Source: DASSBG01 sp035699085 (lineage in GTDB: Bacteria > Pseudomonadota > Gammaproteobacteria > Xanthomonadales > Rhodanobacteraceae). From it: DNA of 38,397 bases. The stretch covers positions 1 to 38,397 of the forward strand of contig DASSBG010000014.1 of assembly GCA_035699085.1 (NCBI GenBank). Direction: 5' to 3'. Under the pieces are notes generated by a model that saw nothing but the letters and a program-made list of their open reading frames with translations, ran no database searches and was not told the DNA's origin. The stretch's first letter is position 1; every line of letters starts with the position of its first letter. Made by a program: the position numbers and the translations under genes. This document shows, piece after piece, positions 23,277-38,397 of this stretch.

Positions 23277-25436
23277 TCAGTCCCTGGCCAGTCCCAGCTC
23301 GCCGGCAAAGAAGGTCAGCGCCAGCGCCGTGTTGCCGACCCGCTGCGCGAAGGGCGCGCCGATGCCGTGGCCGGCGTTCATGCGGGTCAGCAGCAGCACC
23401 GGCTGGCCCGAGGTGGTGGCGTGCTGCAGGGCCGCGGCGAATTTGCGCGACTGCCATGGCGCCACCCGCGGGTCGTTGGCGCCAGTGATCATCAGCACCG
23501 CCGGATATGGCGTCTTCGGCTCGACGTTCTGCAGCGGCGAGTAGGCCAGCGTGGCCTTGAACTGTGCCGGGTCCTGCACCGTGCCGTATTCGCTGACGTT
23601 GTAGGCGCCGTTGGCAAAGTCGGTCTCGTGGCGGATGACGTCGTAGATGCCCACCGACGAGACCACCGCGCGGAACGCCCGCGGATGCTGGGTCAGCTCG
23701 GCGCCCATCAGCAGGCCGCCATTGCTGCCGCCCATGATGCCGAGGTGCTCGCGGTCGGTCCAGCCGGCCTGCTCCAGCGCCTTGGCGGCGGCGAAGAAGT
23801 CGTCGAAAACGTTCTGCTTGTGCAGCATCTGGCCTTGCGCATGCCAGTCCTGACCGTATTCGTTGCCGCCGCGCAGCGTGGCGAAGGCGTAGACGCCACC
23901 GCGCTCCAGCCAGGCGAGGCTGGCGCCGACGAAGTGCGGCGCGATCGGGATGTCGAAGCCGCCGTAGCCGTAGAGGATGGTCGGCCGCTTGCCGTTTGGC
24001 GTAATGCCCTTCACGTAGAGCACGGTGACCGGCACGCGGGTGCCGTCGCTGGAGGTGCCCTGGACGCGCTGCACGCGCACCTTGGAGTAATCCGCTGCCG
24101 GCTTGACCTCGAACACGGTCTTCAGCGCGCCGCTGGCGGCATCGTAGCTGGCCCAGCGCGAGGGCAACGTCCAGCCGCCGTAGCTGATCAGCGCCCGGCG
24201 CTGGCCGGCGGCGCTGGCAATGGCGCCTACGCCGATGCCATGGGTGGGCAAGGGGACGCGCCGCACCTGCCTGCCGCGGGCGTCGTACTGCTCGACCCAC
24301 CAGTCCGTGCCCCAGCTGCGCGTGACCAGGAAACCATCGGCGATCGGATGGATGCCCTGCAGTGCGCCCCGGTCGCTCTGCCCCAGCACCTGCGTCGCGT
24401 GTCCCTTGGCATCGACAGCGAGCACACGGCCGTGCGGTGCGCCGGCGAACGCTTCGACCAGCAGGCGCGGGCCGACCCAGGCGGCGCCGCGCACGTTGGC
24501 GTCGCGGCCCATCAAACGCGTCCATCCATCGCCGTGTCGCAGGAACACCTCGGCCGAGCCGCCGTCGCCGATGTACGCCAGCACCGCGAGCTGCTTCGCG
24601 TCCGGCGAGGTCAGCAGCCGGTACTCGGCGACGCGCGAATAGTCCTTGCCGAACACCACGCGGTCCTCCGAGGCCCGTTGCCCGACCACGTGGTGGACCA
24701 GCGCGGCGTTGAACTGCTTGACCTTCGCGCCGTGCGCCGGCGGCGGGAAGCGCACGTAGGTGAAGCCTTTTTCGTCGGCGTCCCAGGCCAGCCCCTGCGG
24801 GGTGGTGCCGCCGCCGGCCCAGGCCAGGCGGTCGTCCAGGCGTTTGCCTGTCTTCACGTCGAGGAGGTGGATGGTGGTCAGTTCGCTGCCGCCTTCGGCC
24901 GTACCGTAGGCGACGGTGCGGCCGCTGGGGGACGGCCAGTAACCGGTGATCGCGGTGCCGCCGCCCTTGGCATTGAGGTCGACCAGGACCCGTGCCGTGC
25001 CGTCCGGCCAAGGCTGCGCCATCAGCACCGGCTGCGGCTGCGGCGGCGTTTCCTGCAGGTAGAACAGCATGTCGCCAGCCAGCTTCGGCGACGAGCGCGT
25101 GGTCGAAGTGATGGCCAGCTCGCGCACCCGCTTGCTCAGCGCCTCGCCCAGCGACATCGAGGCCATCACCTTTTCCGTGTAGGCGTTCTGGGCCTTGATC
25201 CAGGCCTGCACCGGCTCGGCGTTGGCATCCTCCAGCCAGCGGTACGGATCGGCGACCTTGACGCCGTGCAGCGTGGTGGAGGCGGCGTGACGTGGCGTCG
25301 GCGGCGGAGCGGCCGCTTCGTGCCGCGTGACGGCCAGGGAACCCGCCGGCACCGGCGCAGGCAGTGGCTGCCCGTGGGCGAGGGCGGCGGCGCAGAGGAC
25401 GGTCAGGGCGAGGGCGGCTGGAAGGGCGCGGCACAT
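23277..25436 (-). CDS. Exported prolyl oligopeptidase (S9A)
   Basis: Serine peptidase cleaving short peptides after proline, 719 residues from ATG 25436. I chose this start because it begins a clean signal peptide (MCRALPAALALTVLCAAALAHG); ATG 25508 would add a basic stretch. The propeller domain begins after VADPYRWLEDANAEPVQAWI, the family entry motif. The catalytic domain has LYGYGGFDIP, GGVYAFATLRGGNEYGQDWH, the Ser in GIMGGSNGGLLMG, the Asp in ITGANDPRVAPWQS and the His in NAGHGIGAPF. It is likely periplasmic. It is divergent from a second S9 peptidase, with 135 bases between the starts. Confidence 0.92.
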   Translation of the reverse strand: MCRALPAALALTVLCAAALAHGQPLPAPVPAGSLAVTRHEAAAPPPTPRHAASTTLHGVKVADPYRWLEDANAEPVQAWIKAQNAYTEKVMASMSLGEALSKRVRELAITSTTRSSPKLAGDMLFYLQETPPQPQPVLMAQPWPDGTARVLVDLNAKGGGTAITGYWPSPSGRTVAYGTAEGGSELTTIHLLDVKTGKRLDDRLAWAGGGTTPQGLAWDADEKGFTYVRFPPPAHGAKVKQFNAALVHHVVGQRASEDRVVFGKDYSRVAEYRLLTSPDAKQLAVLAYIGDGGSAEVFLRHGDGWTRLMGRDANVRGAAWVGPRLLVEAFAGAPHGRVLAVDAKGHATQVLGQSDRGALQGIHPIADGFLVTRSWGTDWWVEQYDARGRQVRRVPLPTHGIGVGAIASAAGQRRALISYGGWTLPSRWASYDAASGALKTVFEVKPAADYSKVRVQRVQGTSSDGTRVPVTVLYVKGITPNGKRPTILYGYGGFDIPIAPHFVGASLAWLERGGVYAFATLRGGNEYGQDWHAQGQMLHKQNVFDDFFAAAKALEQAGWTDREHLGIMGGSNGGLLMGAELTQHPRAFRAVVSSVGIYDVIRHETDFANGAYNVSEYGTVQDPAQFKATLAYSPLQNVEPKTPYPAVLMITGANDPRVAPWQSRKFAAALQHATTSGQPVLLLTRMNAGHGIGAPFAQRVGNTALALTFFAGELGLARD

Positions 25437-25571
25437 GGCGGCAACTCGGCGATGGCGAAGCAGGCAGGGTAACGCCAGGCGCCGGCGCCGGCACCTGACG
25501 AACGGCACCCCGGGGCGCCATGGCCGACGGGGAGCCGCTATGCTGGAGGCTTTCGTTCCCGGAGAAACCGC

Positions 25572-28004
25572 ATGCGCATGCTCGTCGCCGGCCTTGCCGC
25601 ACTGCTCAGCGTTGCCGTGGCCCCCGCCAAGGCCGACCAGCCCGCGGTCGCGCAGCCGACCCTGACGCTGGAGCAGATCATGGCCAATCCGGACTGGATC
25701 GGGCCGGCGGTGGAGAGTCCCTACTCGAGCACGGACGGCAAGGCGCTCTACTACCGCCTGAAGCGCGACGGCAGCGAGATCCGCGACCTGTACCGCGTCG
25801 ACCTCGAGAGCGGCAAGACCAGCCGGCTTTCAGGCGGCGAGCTGGCCGGGGCCGACGGCCCGCCGCTGTTCGATGCCAGCCACGCGCACGCCGCCTTCGT
25901 GCGCCACGGCGACGTGTTCGTGCGCCGGCTGGCCGACGGCTCGCTGCGCCAGGTCACGCGCACGCCGCGGCGCGAGAGCCACCTGCAGTGGAGCGCCGAC
26001 GGCCAGGCGTTGCAGTACCGCAGCGGCACGCAGTGGTTCAGCTTCAGCCTCGCCAGCGGCTTGGCGATGCCGGTGGCGACGCTGAAAACCGAGGACGCGC
26101 CGGACGCCGACGAGGCCGACGCGCTGGGCCGCCTGCAGCTGCACCTGTTCAAGACGCTGCGCAAGGTCAAGCACGAGAGCGACCAGGAGCGCGCGCACGC
26201 CAAGGCCCTGGCCAGCGCCGACGCGACGCGCGCGGCGGAGCCGTTCTGGCTGGGCAAGGACCGCAGCATCGACGAGACCGCGCTGTCGCCGGACGGCCGC
26301 TGGATGCTGGTCGCCACCGAGGCTGACAAGTACGCCCGGGGCGAGAAGCCGCAAATCACCCACTATGTCACCGACAGCGGCTATCCGACGCATGAGCCCG
26401 CACGGCCCTACGTCGGCCGCAACGACCCGGCGCCGCAGGCGCTGCTGCTGCTGGACCTGCGCAAACACGCGCAGTACGCGCTGTCGCTGGACGCCCTGCC
26501 GGGCATCCACCAGGACCCGCTCAAGGCGCTGCGCGCGAAGCAGCAGGCCGCGCTGCGCAAGGCCGGTCACACCGCCGAGGCCGAGGCGCTGGACGCGCCG
26601 AAGACGCGCGCCGTACGCCTGTCCGAGGACATCGGCTCGCCAATCGTCTGGAGCGACGATGGCAAGGCCGCCGCCATCGAATTGCGCAGCGTCGACAACA
26701 AGGACCGCTGGATTGTCTCGGTCGACCTCGGCAATCACAGCCTGAATACGCAGGACCGGCTGCACGACGAGGCGTGGATCAGCTGGAACTTCAACGATTT
26801 CGGCTTCCTGCCGCGCAGCCACACGCTGTGGTATCTGAGCGAGGCCAGCGGCTATTCGCAGCTCTACACGAAGCCGCTGGGTGGCGCCGCGCGCCAGCTC
26901 ACCTCTGGCCGGTTCGAAGTCAGCCATCCGGAGGTTTCCGCCGACGGCCGCTGGTTCTATCTGCGCAGCAACGCGCAGGCGCCGTGGGCCTACGACGTCT
27001 ACCGGGTGCCCGCCGCGGGCGGCACGCTTGAGCGTGTGACGCACTACGAAGGCATGGACAGTTTCGAGCTGTCGCCGGATGGCAGCCAGCTGGCGGTGCT
27101 GCATTCGTCGGCCTACGTGCCCTCGCAGCTGGCCGTGGTGGGCAGCGGCGGCGGCACCGCGCGGGAACTGACCGACACCCGCACGGCGGCGTACAAGGCC
27201 ATCGACTGGGTGCAGCCGCAGATCGTCAGGATTCCATCCAGCCACGGCGCCGGCGCCATCTACGCCAAGTTCTACAAGCCGGCCGACTACGACGCCAGCG
27301 TCGCCCACCCGGCGGTGCTGTTCGTGCACGGCGCCGGTTACCTGCAGGACGTGACCGCCGGCTGGTCGTACTACTTCCGCGAGCAGATGTTCAACAACCT
27401 GTTGCTGCAGGAAGGCTACGTGGTGCTGGACATGGACTACCGCGCCTCCGAAGGCTATGGCCGCGACTGGCGCACCGCGATTTACCGCCAGATGGGCCAT
27501 CCCGAGCTTGAGGATCTTCTGGACGGCAAGGCCTGGCTGGTTGCCAACCAGCACGCCGACCCGAAGCGCGTGGGCATCTACGGCGGCAGCTACGGCGGCT
27601 TCATGACGCTGATGGCCCTGCTGCGCGCGCCGGGCGAGTTTGCCGCCGGCGCCGCGCTGCGGCCGGTCACCGACTGGACCAGCTACAACGACGTCTACAC
27701 CTCCGACATCCTCAACGATCCGCAGATCGACCCGCAGGCCTATGCCACCAGTTCACCGATCGAATTCGCCGCCGGCCTGGCCGACCCGTTGCTGATCGAG
27801 CACGGCCTGATCGACGACAACGTGATGGCCAGCGACTCGATTCGCCTCTACCAGCGCTTCATCGAGTTGCACAAGAAGGATTTCTGGCTGTCGCTGTACC
27901 CGATGGAGCGGCATGGCTTCGTCCACGCCGACTCCTGGCACGACGAGTACCGGCGCATCCACGACCTCTTCACGCGCTACCTGACGGGGAACGCGGGCAA
28001 GTAG
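25572..28004 (+). CDS. Exported dipeptidyl-peptidase IV-like S9 peptidase
   Basis: An 810-residue serine peptidase that probably removes N-terminal dipeptides. GGAG precedes ATG 25572. The signal peptide is MRMLVAGLAALLSVAVAPAKA. The N-terminal half is a beta-propeller with SPDGRW and SADGRWF repeats. The hydrolase domain has VLFVHGAGYLQDV, MDYRASEGYGRDWRTAIYR, the Ser in GIYGGSYGGFMTLMAL, the Asp in HGLIDDNVMASDS and the His in MERHGFVHADSW. A long helical segment (about 180-225, Ala/Asp/Glu-rich) interrupts the propeller. The DPP4/S9B-type assignment is more likely than acylaminoacyl peptidase but not certain. Confidence 0.9.
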   Translation: MRMLVAGLAALLSVAVAPAKADQPAVAQPTLTLEQIMANPDWIGPAVESPYSSTDGKALYYRLKRDGSEIRDLYRVDLESGKTSRLSGGELAGADGPPLFDASHAHAAFVRHGDVFVRRLADGSLRQVTRTPRRESHLQWSADGQALQYRSGTQWFSFSLASGLAMPVATLKTEDAPDADEADALGRLQLHLFKTLRKVKHESDQERAHAKALASADATRAAEPFWLGKDRSIDETALSPDGRWMLVATEADKYARGEKPQITHYVTDSGYPTHEPARPYVGRNDPAPQALLLLDLRKHAQYALSLDALPGIHQDPLKALRAKQQAALRKAGHTAEAEALDAPKTRAVRLSEDIGSPIVWSDDGKAAAIELRSVDNKDRWIVSVDLGNHSLNTQDRLHDEAWISWNFNDFGFLPRSHTLWYLSEASGYSQLYTKPLGGAARQLTSGRFEVSHPEVSADGRWFYLRSNAQAPWAYDVYRVPAAGGTLERVTHYEGMDSFELSPDGSQLAVLHSSAYVPSQLAVVGSGGGTARELTDTRTAAYKAIDWVQPQIVRIPSSHGAGAIYAKFYKPADYDASVAHPAVLFVHGAGYLQDVTAGWSYYFREQMFNNLLLQEGYVVLDMDYRASEGYGRDWRTAIYRQMGHPELEDLLDGKAWLVANQHADPKRVGIYGGSYGGFMTLMALLRAPGEFAAGAALRPVTDWTSYNDVYTSDILNDPQIDPQAYATSSPIEFAAGLADPLLIEHGLIDDNVMASDSIRLYQRFIELHKKDFWLSLYPMERHGFVHADSWHDEYRRIHDLFTRYLTGNAGK

Positions 28005-28074
28005 CGATGGCCTTGTTGCCCCCCATTCCCGCCCGGCGCGCCGTCCGGCCCGCTACGCCCTCCCGGACAGGGCG

Positions 28075-28848
28075 ATGAGCGGACCCGCCGCGGCGACAAC
28101 CGGCGCCGCCGCGGCGGCCAAGGTACCGGCGGTCACGCTGGGCTTCTGGATCATCAAGGTGCTGGCGACCACGCTGGGCGAGACCGGCGGCGATGCGGTG
28201 TCGATGTCGATGGGCCTCGGCTACCTGGTTGCCACCGGGATCTTCCTGGTGGTGTTCGTCGCAGCGGTCTTCGCCCAGGTCGGCGTGCGCCGGTTCCACC
28301 CGTTGCCGTACTGGTTCGCGATCATTGCGTCGACCACCGTGGGTACCACGCTGGCGGACTTCGCCGATCGCTCGATCGGCATCGGCTACCTGGGCGGTTC
28401 GAGCCTGCTCCTGGCCCTGCTGCTGGCATCGCTGTTCACCTGGTACCGCACGCTCGGCTCGGTGGCGGTCGGCTCGGTCGATGGCCGAAGGCCGGAGCTG
28501 TTCTACTGGGTGACGATCATGTTTTCCCAGACGCTTGGCACGGCGCTCGGCGACTGGACCGCCGACAGCGCCGGCCTCGGCTACGATGGCGCGGCGCTGA
28601 TCTTCGGTGGCCTGCTGGTGCTGGTGGCGCTGGCCTCGCAGCTCACCCGCATCTCGCGGGCCGTACTGTTCTGGACTGCCTTCGTCCTGACCCGGCCGCT
28701 GGGCGCGGTGGTGGGCGACCTGATCGACAAGCCGGTCGCAGAGGGCGGCCTGGCGCTCAGCCGCTACGCCGCCAGCCTGGTGCTGGTGGCAGCCATCGTG
28801 CTGTGCGTGCTGGTGTTCCCGCAACGGCCGGCGCGCAGCGCCCACTGA
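28075..28848 (+). CDS. DUF347/COG4705 membrane protein
   Basis: A 257-residue inner-membrane protein with eight or so helices built from four internal repeats. Each repeat centres on a TxGxxxxD motif: KVLATTLGETGGDAVS, ASTTVGTTLADFAD, FSQTLGTALGDWTAD and LTRPLGAVVGDLID. The opening KVPAVTLGFWIIKVLATTLG is typical of DUF347. The conserved acidic residues within helices suggest a transporter, but I know of no certain substrate. It lies 70 bases after the DPP4-like gene with an ACAGGG ribosome-binding site. Confidence 0.85.
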   Translation: MSGPAAATTGAAAAAKVPAVTLGFWIIKVLATTLGETGGDAVSMSMGLGYLVATGIFLVVFVAAVFAQVGVRRFHPLPYWFAIIASTTVGTTLADFADRSIGIGYLGGSSLLLALLLASLFTWYRTLGSVAVGSVDGRRPELFYWVTIMFSQTLGTALGDWTADSAGLGYDGAALIFGGLLVLVALASQLTRISRAVLFWTAFVLTRPLGAVVGDLIDKPVAEGGLALSRYAASLVLVAAIVLCVLVFPQRPARSAH

Positions 28849-29422
28849 ACGACGGGCACCCGCGGCAAGCCGCGCCGCGCTCTACACCGTGAGCCGCCGC
28901 CGGGCCTTGCGCCCGTGTGGCGGACGCATCCGCCGTGCGCGCACGTCATTCGCGCGCATGCGGCACAGGGTCCCGGCGGCGTCGGCCGCGGCAGCATGTG
29001 CCGACCTGAACAGGTCAAGGCGGTTCGCCGGACGCCGTGCGCGGCCGGTCGCGATGGCTTGCGCGTGGGTTTGTGGCGGCGGCTGAACGGGTGCGTCAGC
29101 AAGCGTTCATTTTCTGCTGACGCGTCCCATGCACTCGACCGCCTCACGCGCATTTGCGCGTTTCCCCGCATGGGGCTTCAGGTTGCGGCGGTTCCGGCGT
29201 GCCGCTTACGCCGTCGCAGCAGCGGCGCGAGCAGCCGAAGGCGCGCCAGAGCGCCATTTGCAACCGATGTGCAGGGCTTGACCGGCGCGGGGCGCGGGTG
29301 CAGCTTGGCGGCAAACCATGGACTGGACTCGTGCCCACGCAATCGCAATCTGAACGCGGCGGGCTGTGGACAGCCATTGGTCGACTTTTTGCACGACCGC
29401 TCGACCCTGCAGGGGACAAAAC
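28849..29422. other. Upstream region of the phosphorelay operon
   Basis: A stretch of 574 bases with no convincing gene. It contains a 9-bp inverted repeat (29093-29123), a small CGCGGCAAGCCGCG hairpin (28861-28874) just after the DUF347 gene, and an AGGGGA ribosome-binding site at 29411-29416. I could not fix a promoter. Confidence 0.6.
29093..29123. promoter_or_regulatory. Inverted repeat upstream of the phosphorelay operon
   Basis: GCGTCAGCA (29093-29101) and its exact complement TGCTGACGC (29115-29123) surround a 13-base AT-richer spacer. It could be an operator or a hairpin; no T-tract follows. Confidence 0.35.
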
Positions 29423-36929
<7,507 letters not shown>

Positions 36930-36933
<4 letters not shown>

Positions 36934-38012
36934 CCGCTGACCTCTCCGCTGTATTCGAAAGCCTGCCCTCGCCGGCGTGGCTGCTGCGCGCCAACGAGCC
37001 GCACCACTGGCACTGCAACCGCCCCGCCATGCTGCTGCCGGGCGCGGGCCAGCGGCCGCGGATAGAGCGGGCGGCGCTGGCCGCGCTGTTCGATTTCACC
37101 CGCGACGGCGGCCAGGCGCTGGCGGAGCGGCTGGACGCGCTGCTGGCCGGTGCCGCCAGCCAGGGCTTCAGGGCGCCGCTGGCGCAGTCGCCGGAGACCG
37201 GCTACGACTTCGTCGCCCACGCCCTGGATGGCGAAGGCGGCCGCGGCGTGCTGCTGATCGCCAGCCGCGCCGCCGATGCCCTGGCGCCGCCCGTTACCGA
37301 CTGGTGGCGCGGCGTCCGCCACGACCTGCGCGGGCCGATCACTCCGCTGCGCATGGCCCTGCATCTGGTGCGCAGCGGGCGCGTCGGCGCCGACGACCTC
37401 GCCCGCACCATGACCATGGCCGACCGCCAGGTGGACCTGCTGCTGGCCACCAGCGACGATGTCGCCGACATGCTGGCGCTGCAATACGGCCAGTTGCAGC
37501 TGCGCCTGTTGCCTCTCGACCTGCGCCAGGCGCTGGACAAACTGGATCACAACCAGGGGCTGGCCGACGCGCTGGCACACCGCGGCCATGCGCTGCAGCG
37601 CGTGGCACCTGCGCAGCCGGTCATGGCACGCATCGACAGCCTGCGGCTGCAGCAGCTGCTTGAACACCTGCTGCGCGCCTTTGCGCGCCGGGCCGCCAAA
37701 GACGCGCCGATCGAGCTGACGCTGGGGAGCCGCGATGGCGAAGCCCGGCTCACCATCGGCGGCGCCGAGGCGCAGCTTGGCGACGACAAGGGGCTGCGCT
37801 ACATCGCCGAGGGCGCCGATCCCGGGGCCGTGCCCGGGGGCCTTGGCATGCAGCCGCTGCTGATGCGCGAGATCGCGCTGCGCCATGAGCTCATCATCGA
37901 CATTGTCCCGGCCCAGGGCCAACTGCGCCTGCGCATGCCGCTCGCGCCGGACGACAACGACGCCGCCGACAGCAACGCCGCCGACCCTGCCGCCTGCACC
38001 GCCCGGCCGTAG
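36930..38012 (+). CDS. Degenerate histidine kinase, possible phosphotransferase
   Basis: A 360-residue cytosolic protein overlapping the preceding stop by ATGA. The N-terminal ~115 residues resemble a small PAS-like domain (SLPSPAWLLRANEPHHWHC). The dimerisation helix has VRHDLRGPITPLRMALHLV with a candidate phosphoacceptor His 131. The ATPase region is recognisable but broken: the N-box reads LQQLLEHLLRAFARR without its Asn, and the DxGxG loop is replaced by IGGAEAQLGDD, though GGLGMQPLLMREIALRHE still resembles the last G-box. It probably does not bind ATP normally. Spo0B and ChpT are known phosphotransferases with this kind of fold. A Pro/Ala tail ends at a repeat. Confidence 0.8.
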
Positions 38013-38122
38013 GGGGCCGGGATTCGGGGTTGGAGCCGGGATTCGGGATTGGCGCGCGCGCGCGCACCGCGGCCTCGTCGGCGTGCTGTTGGGGTTCGCC
38101 TGCGGCTCACCGCCAACCTGCG
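38013..38122. repeat. GGGATTCGGG tail plus repeat arm
   Basis: Directly after the stop codon come GGGGCCGGGATTCGGGGTTG and a second GGGATTCGGGATTGG, then a CG-alternating run (38052-38065). From about 38084 there is an arm reading GTTGGGGTTCGCCTGCGGCT, the reverse complement of the left arm seen at 21 and 3465. Confidence 0.7.
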
Positions 38123-38159
38123 AACCCGACGGCGCACGCAGGCGACGCAAACACCGCGG

Positions 38160-38264
38160 TGCACGCCAGGCGGTAATCACATGGACTCGCCCCCGGCGCA
38201 TTAGGCATCTGGTGCCAGCGGTGGTGAGATGTCACTTCCACCGAAAATTGCCGGGAGCGAGCCC
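38160..38264 (+). mobile_element. Probable non-coding left end of an IS110-family element
   Basis: The segment before the transposase is less GC-rich than its surroundings and shares no repeat with the rest of the window. It can fold around 38220-38242 (GGTGG with CCACC, inner TGA with TCA). In IS110-group elements the region upstream of the transposase encodes the bridge RNA. The exact element boundary is not visible. Confidence 0.4.
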
Positions 38265-38397
38265 ATGAACAAGGTTACGACGATCGGGATTGATTTGGCC
38301 AAACACGTGTTTCAAATTGCGGCAGCGGATCGGCGCGGCGCCGAGCTGTGGCAAAAGCGTCTGCAGTCGAGGGCGGCGTTTCAGGATTTCATCGCGA
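38265..38397 (+). CDS. IS110-family transposase, N-terminal part
   Basis: The first 44 codons of a transposase cut by the window end. It opens MNKVTTIGIDLAKHVFQIAA, the usual IS110/IS1111 start, with the first catalytic Asp of the RuvC-like DEDD domain in GIDLAK. Codon use is visibly more AT-rich (ATTGATTTGGCC, CACGTGTTTCAAATT) than in the neighbours, consistent with transfer. Whether the rest is intact cannot be seen. Confidence 0.85.
   Translation, partial: MNKVTTIGIDLAKHVFQIAAADRRGAELWQKRLQSRAAFQDFIA

Noticed and set aside
22371..25472. A 1033-codon plus-strand frame opposite the esterase and prolyl oligopeptidase
   Set aside because: Both minus-strand genes have complete catalytic triads and start signals. 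The plus frame crosses the repeat block and both genes without any domain.
28861..28874. CGCGGCAAGCCGCG as a terminator of the DUF347 gene
   Set aside because: The two-base loop is too tight and no T-tract follows.

Overview
The window is a very GC-rich chromosomal segment from a gammaproteobacterium of the order Xanthomonadales (Lysobacter/Rhodanobacter-like). I base this on gene order and protein character: DUF3426-fis-purH, a DUF2782 lipoprotein divergent from polA, algZ-algR-hemC, a plant-type gshA, and gene ends crowded with short interspersed repeats. No tRNA, rRNA or CRISPR array was seen.

Layout. 1-3392: a zinc-ribbon membrane protein, fis and purH, co-oriented. 3393-3983: a nest of repeats with two full MITE-like elements and one single arm. 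3984-7184: DUF2782 lipoprotein (-) divergent from DNA polymerase I (+). 7185-7510: an intergenic stretch with a promoter and a strongly structured RNA ending in an intrinsic terminator, very probably an sX13-type small RNA. 7511-10259: a small two-helix membrane protein and uvrD. 10262-10369: a large inverted repeat between convergent uvrD and msrC. 10375-12726: free-methionine-sulfoxide reductase (-), then a TMEM175-type channel overlapping bioD, then an unknown protein. 12820-15079: a lipoprotein M3 peptidase and its terminator. 15239-19592 (all -): gshA, hemC and the LytTR-family pair algR/algZ. 19825-22374: an exported protein of 14 RCC1 repeats. 22581-28848: a carboxylesterase and a prolyl oligopeptidase (-), divergent from a DPP4-like peptidase and a DUF347 membrane protein (+). 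29423-38012: a three-gene, translationally coupled phosphorelay operon. 38265-end: the start of an IS110-family transposase.

The most interesting items are these. (1) DNA polymerase I has lost three of the four acidic residues of its 3'-5' proofreading site while the polymerase and 5'-nuclease motifs are intact. (2) The RNA downstream of polA exposes three C-rich loops. (3) The phosphorelay operon encodes a soluble kinase with about ten HAMP-type units in a 276-bp tandem DNA repeat, a second hybrid kinase, and a pseudokinase that may be the missing histidine phosphotransferase. (4) Repeats sit directly against, or supply, several stop codons, and repeat-like sequence forms a 54-residue insert within uvrD.

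All family assignments come from reading motifs by eye; no database search was run.
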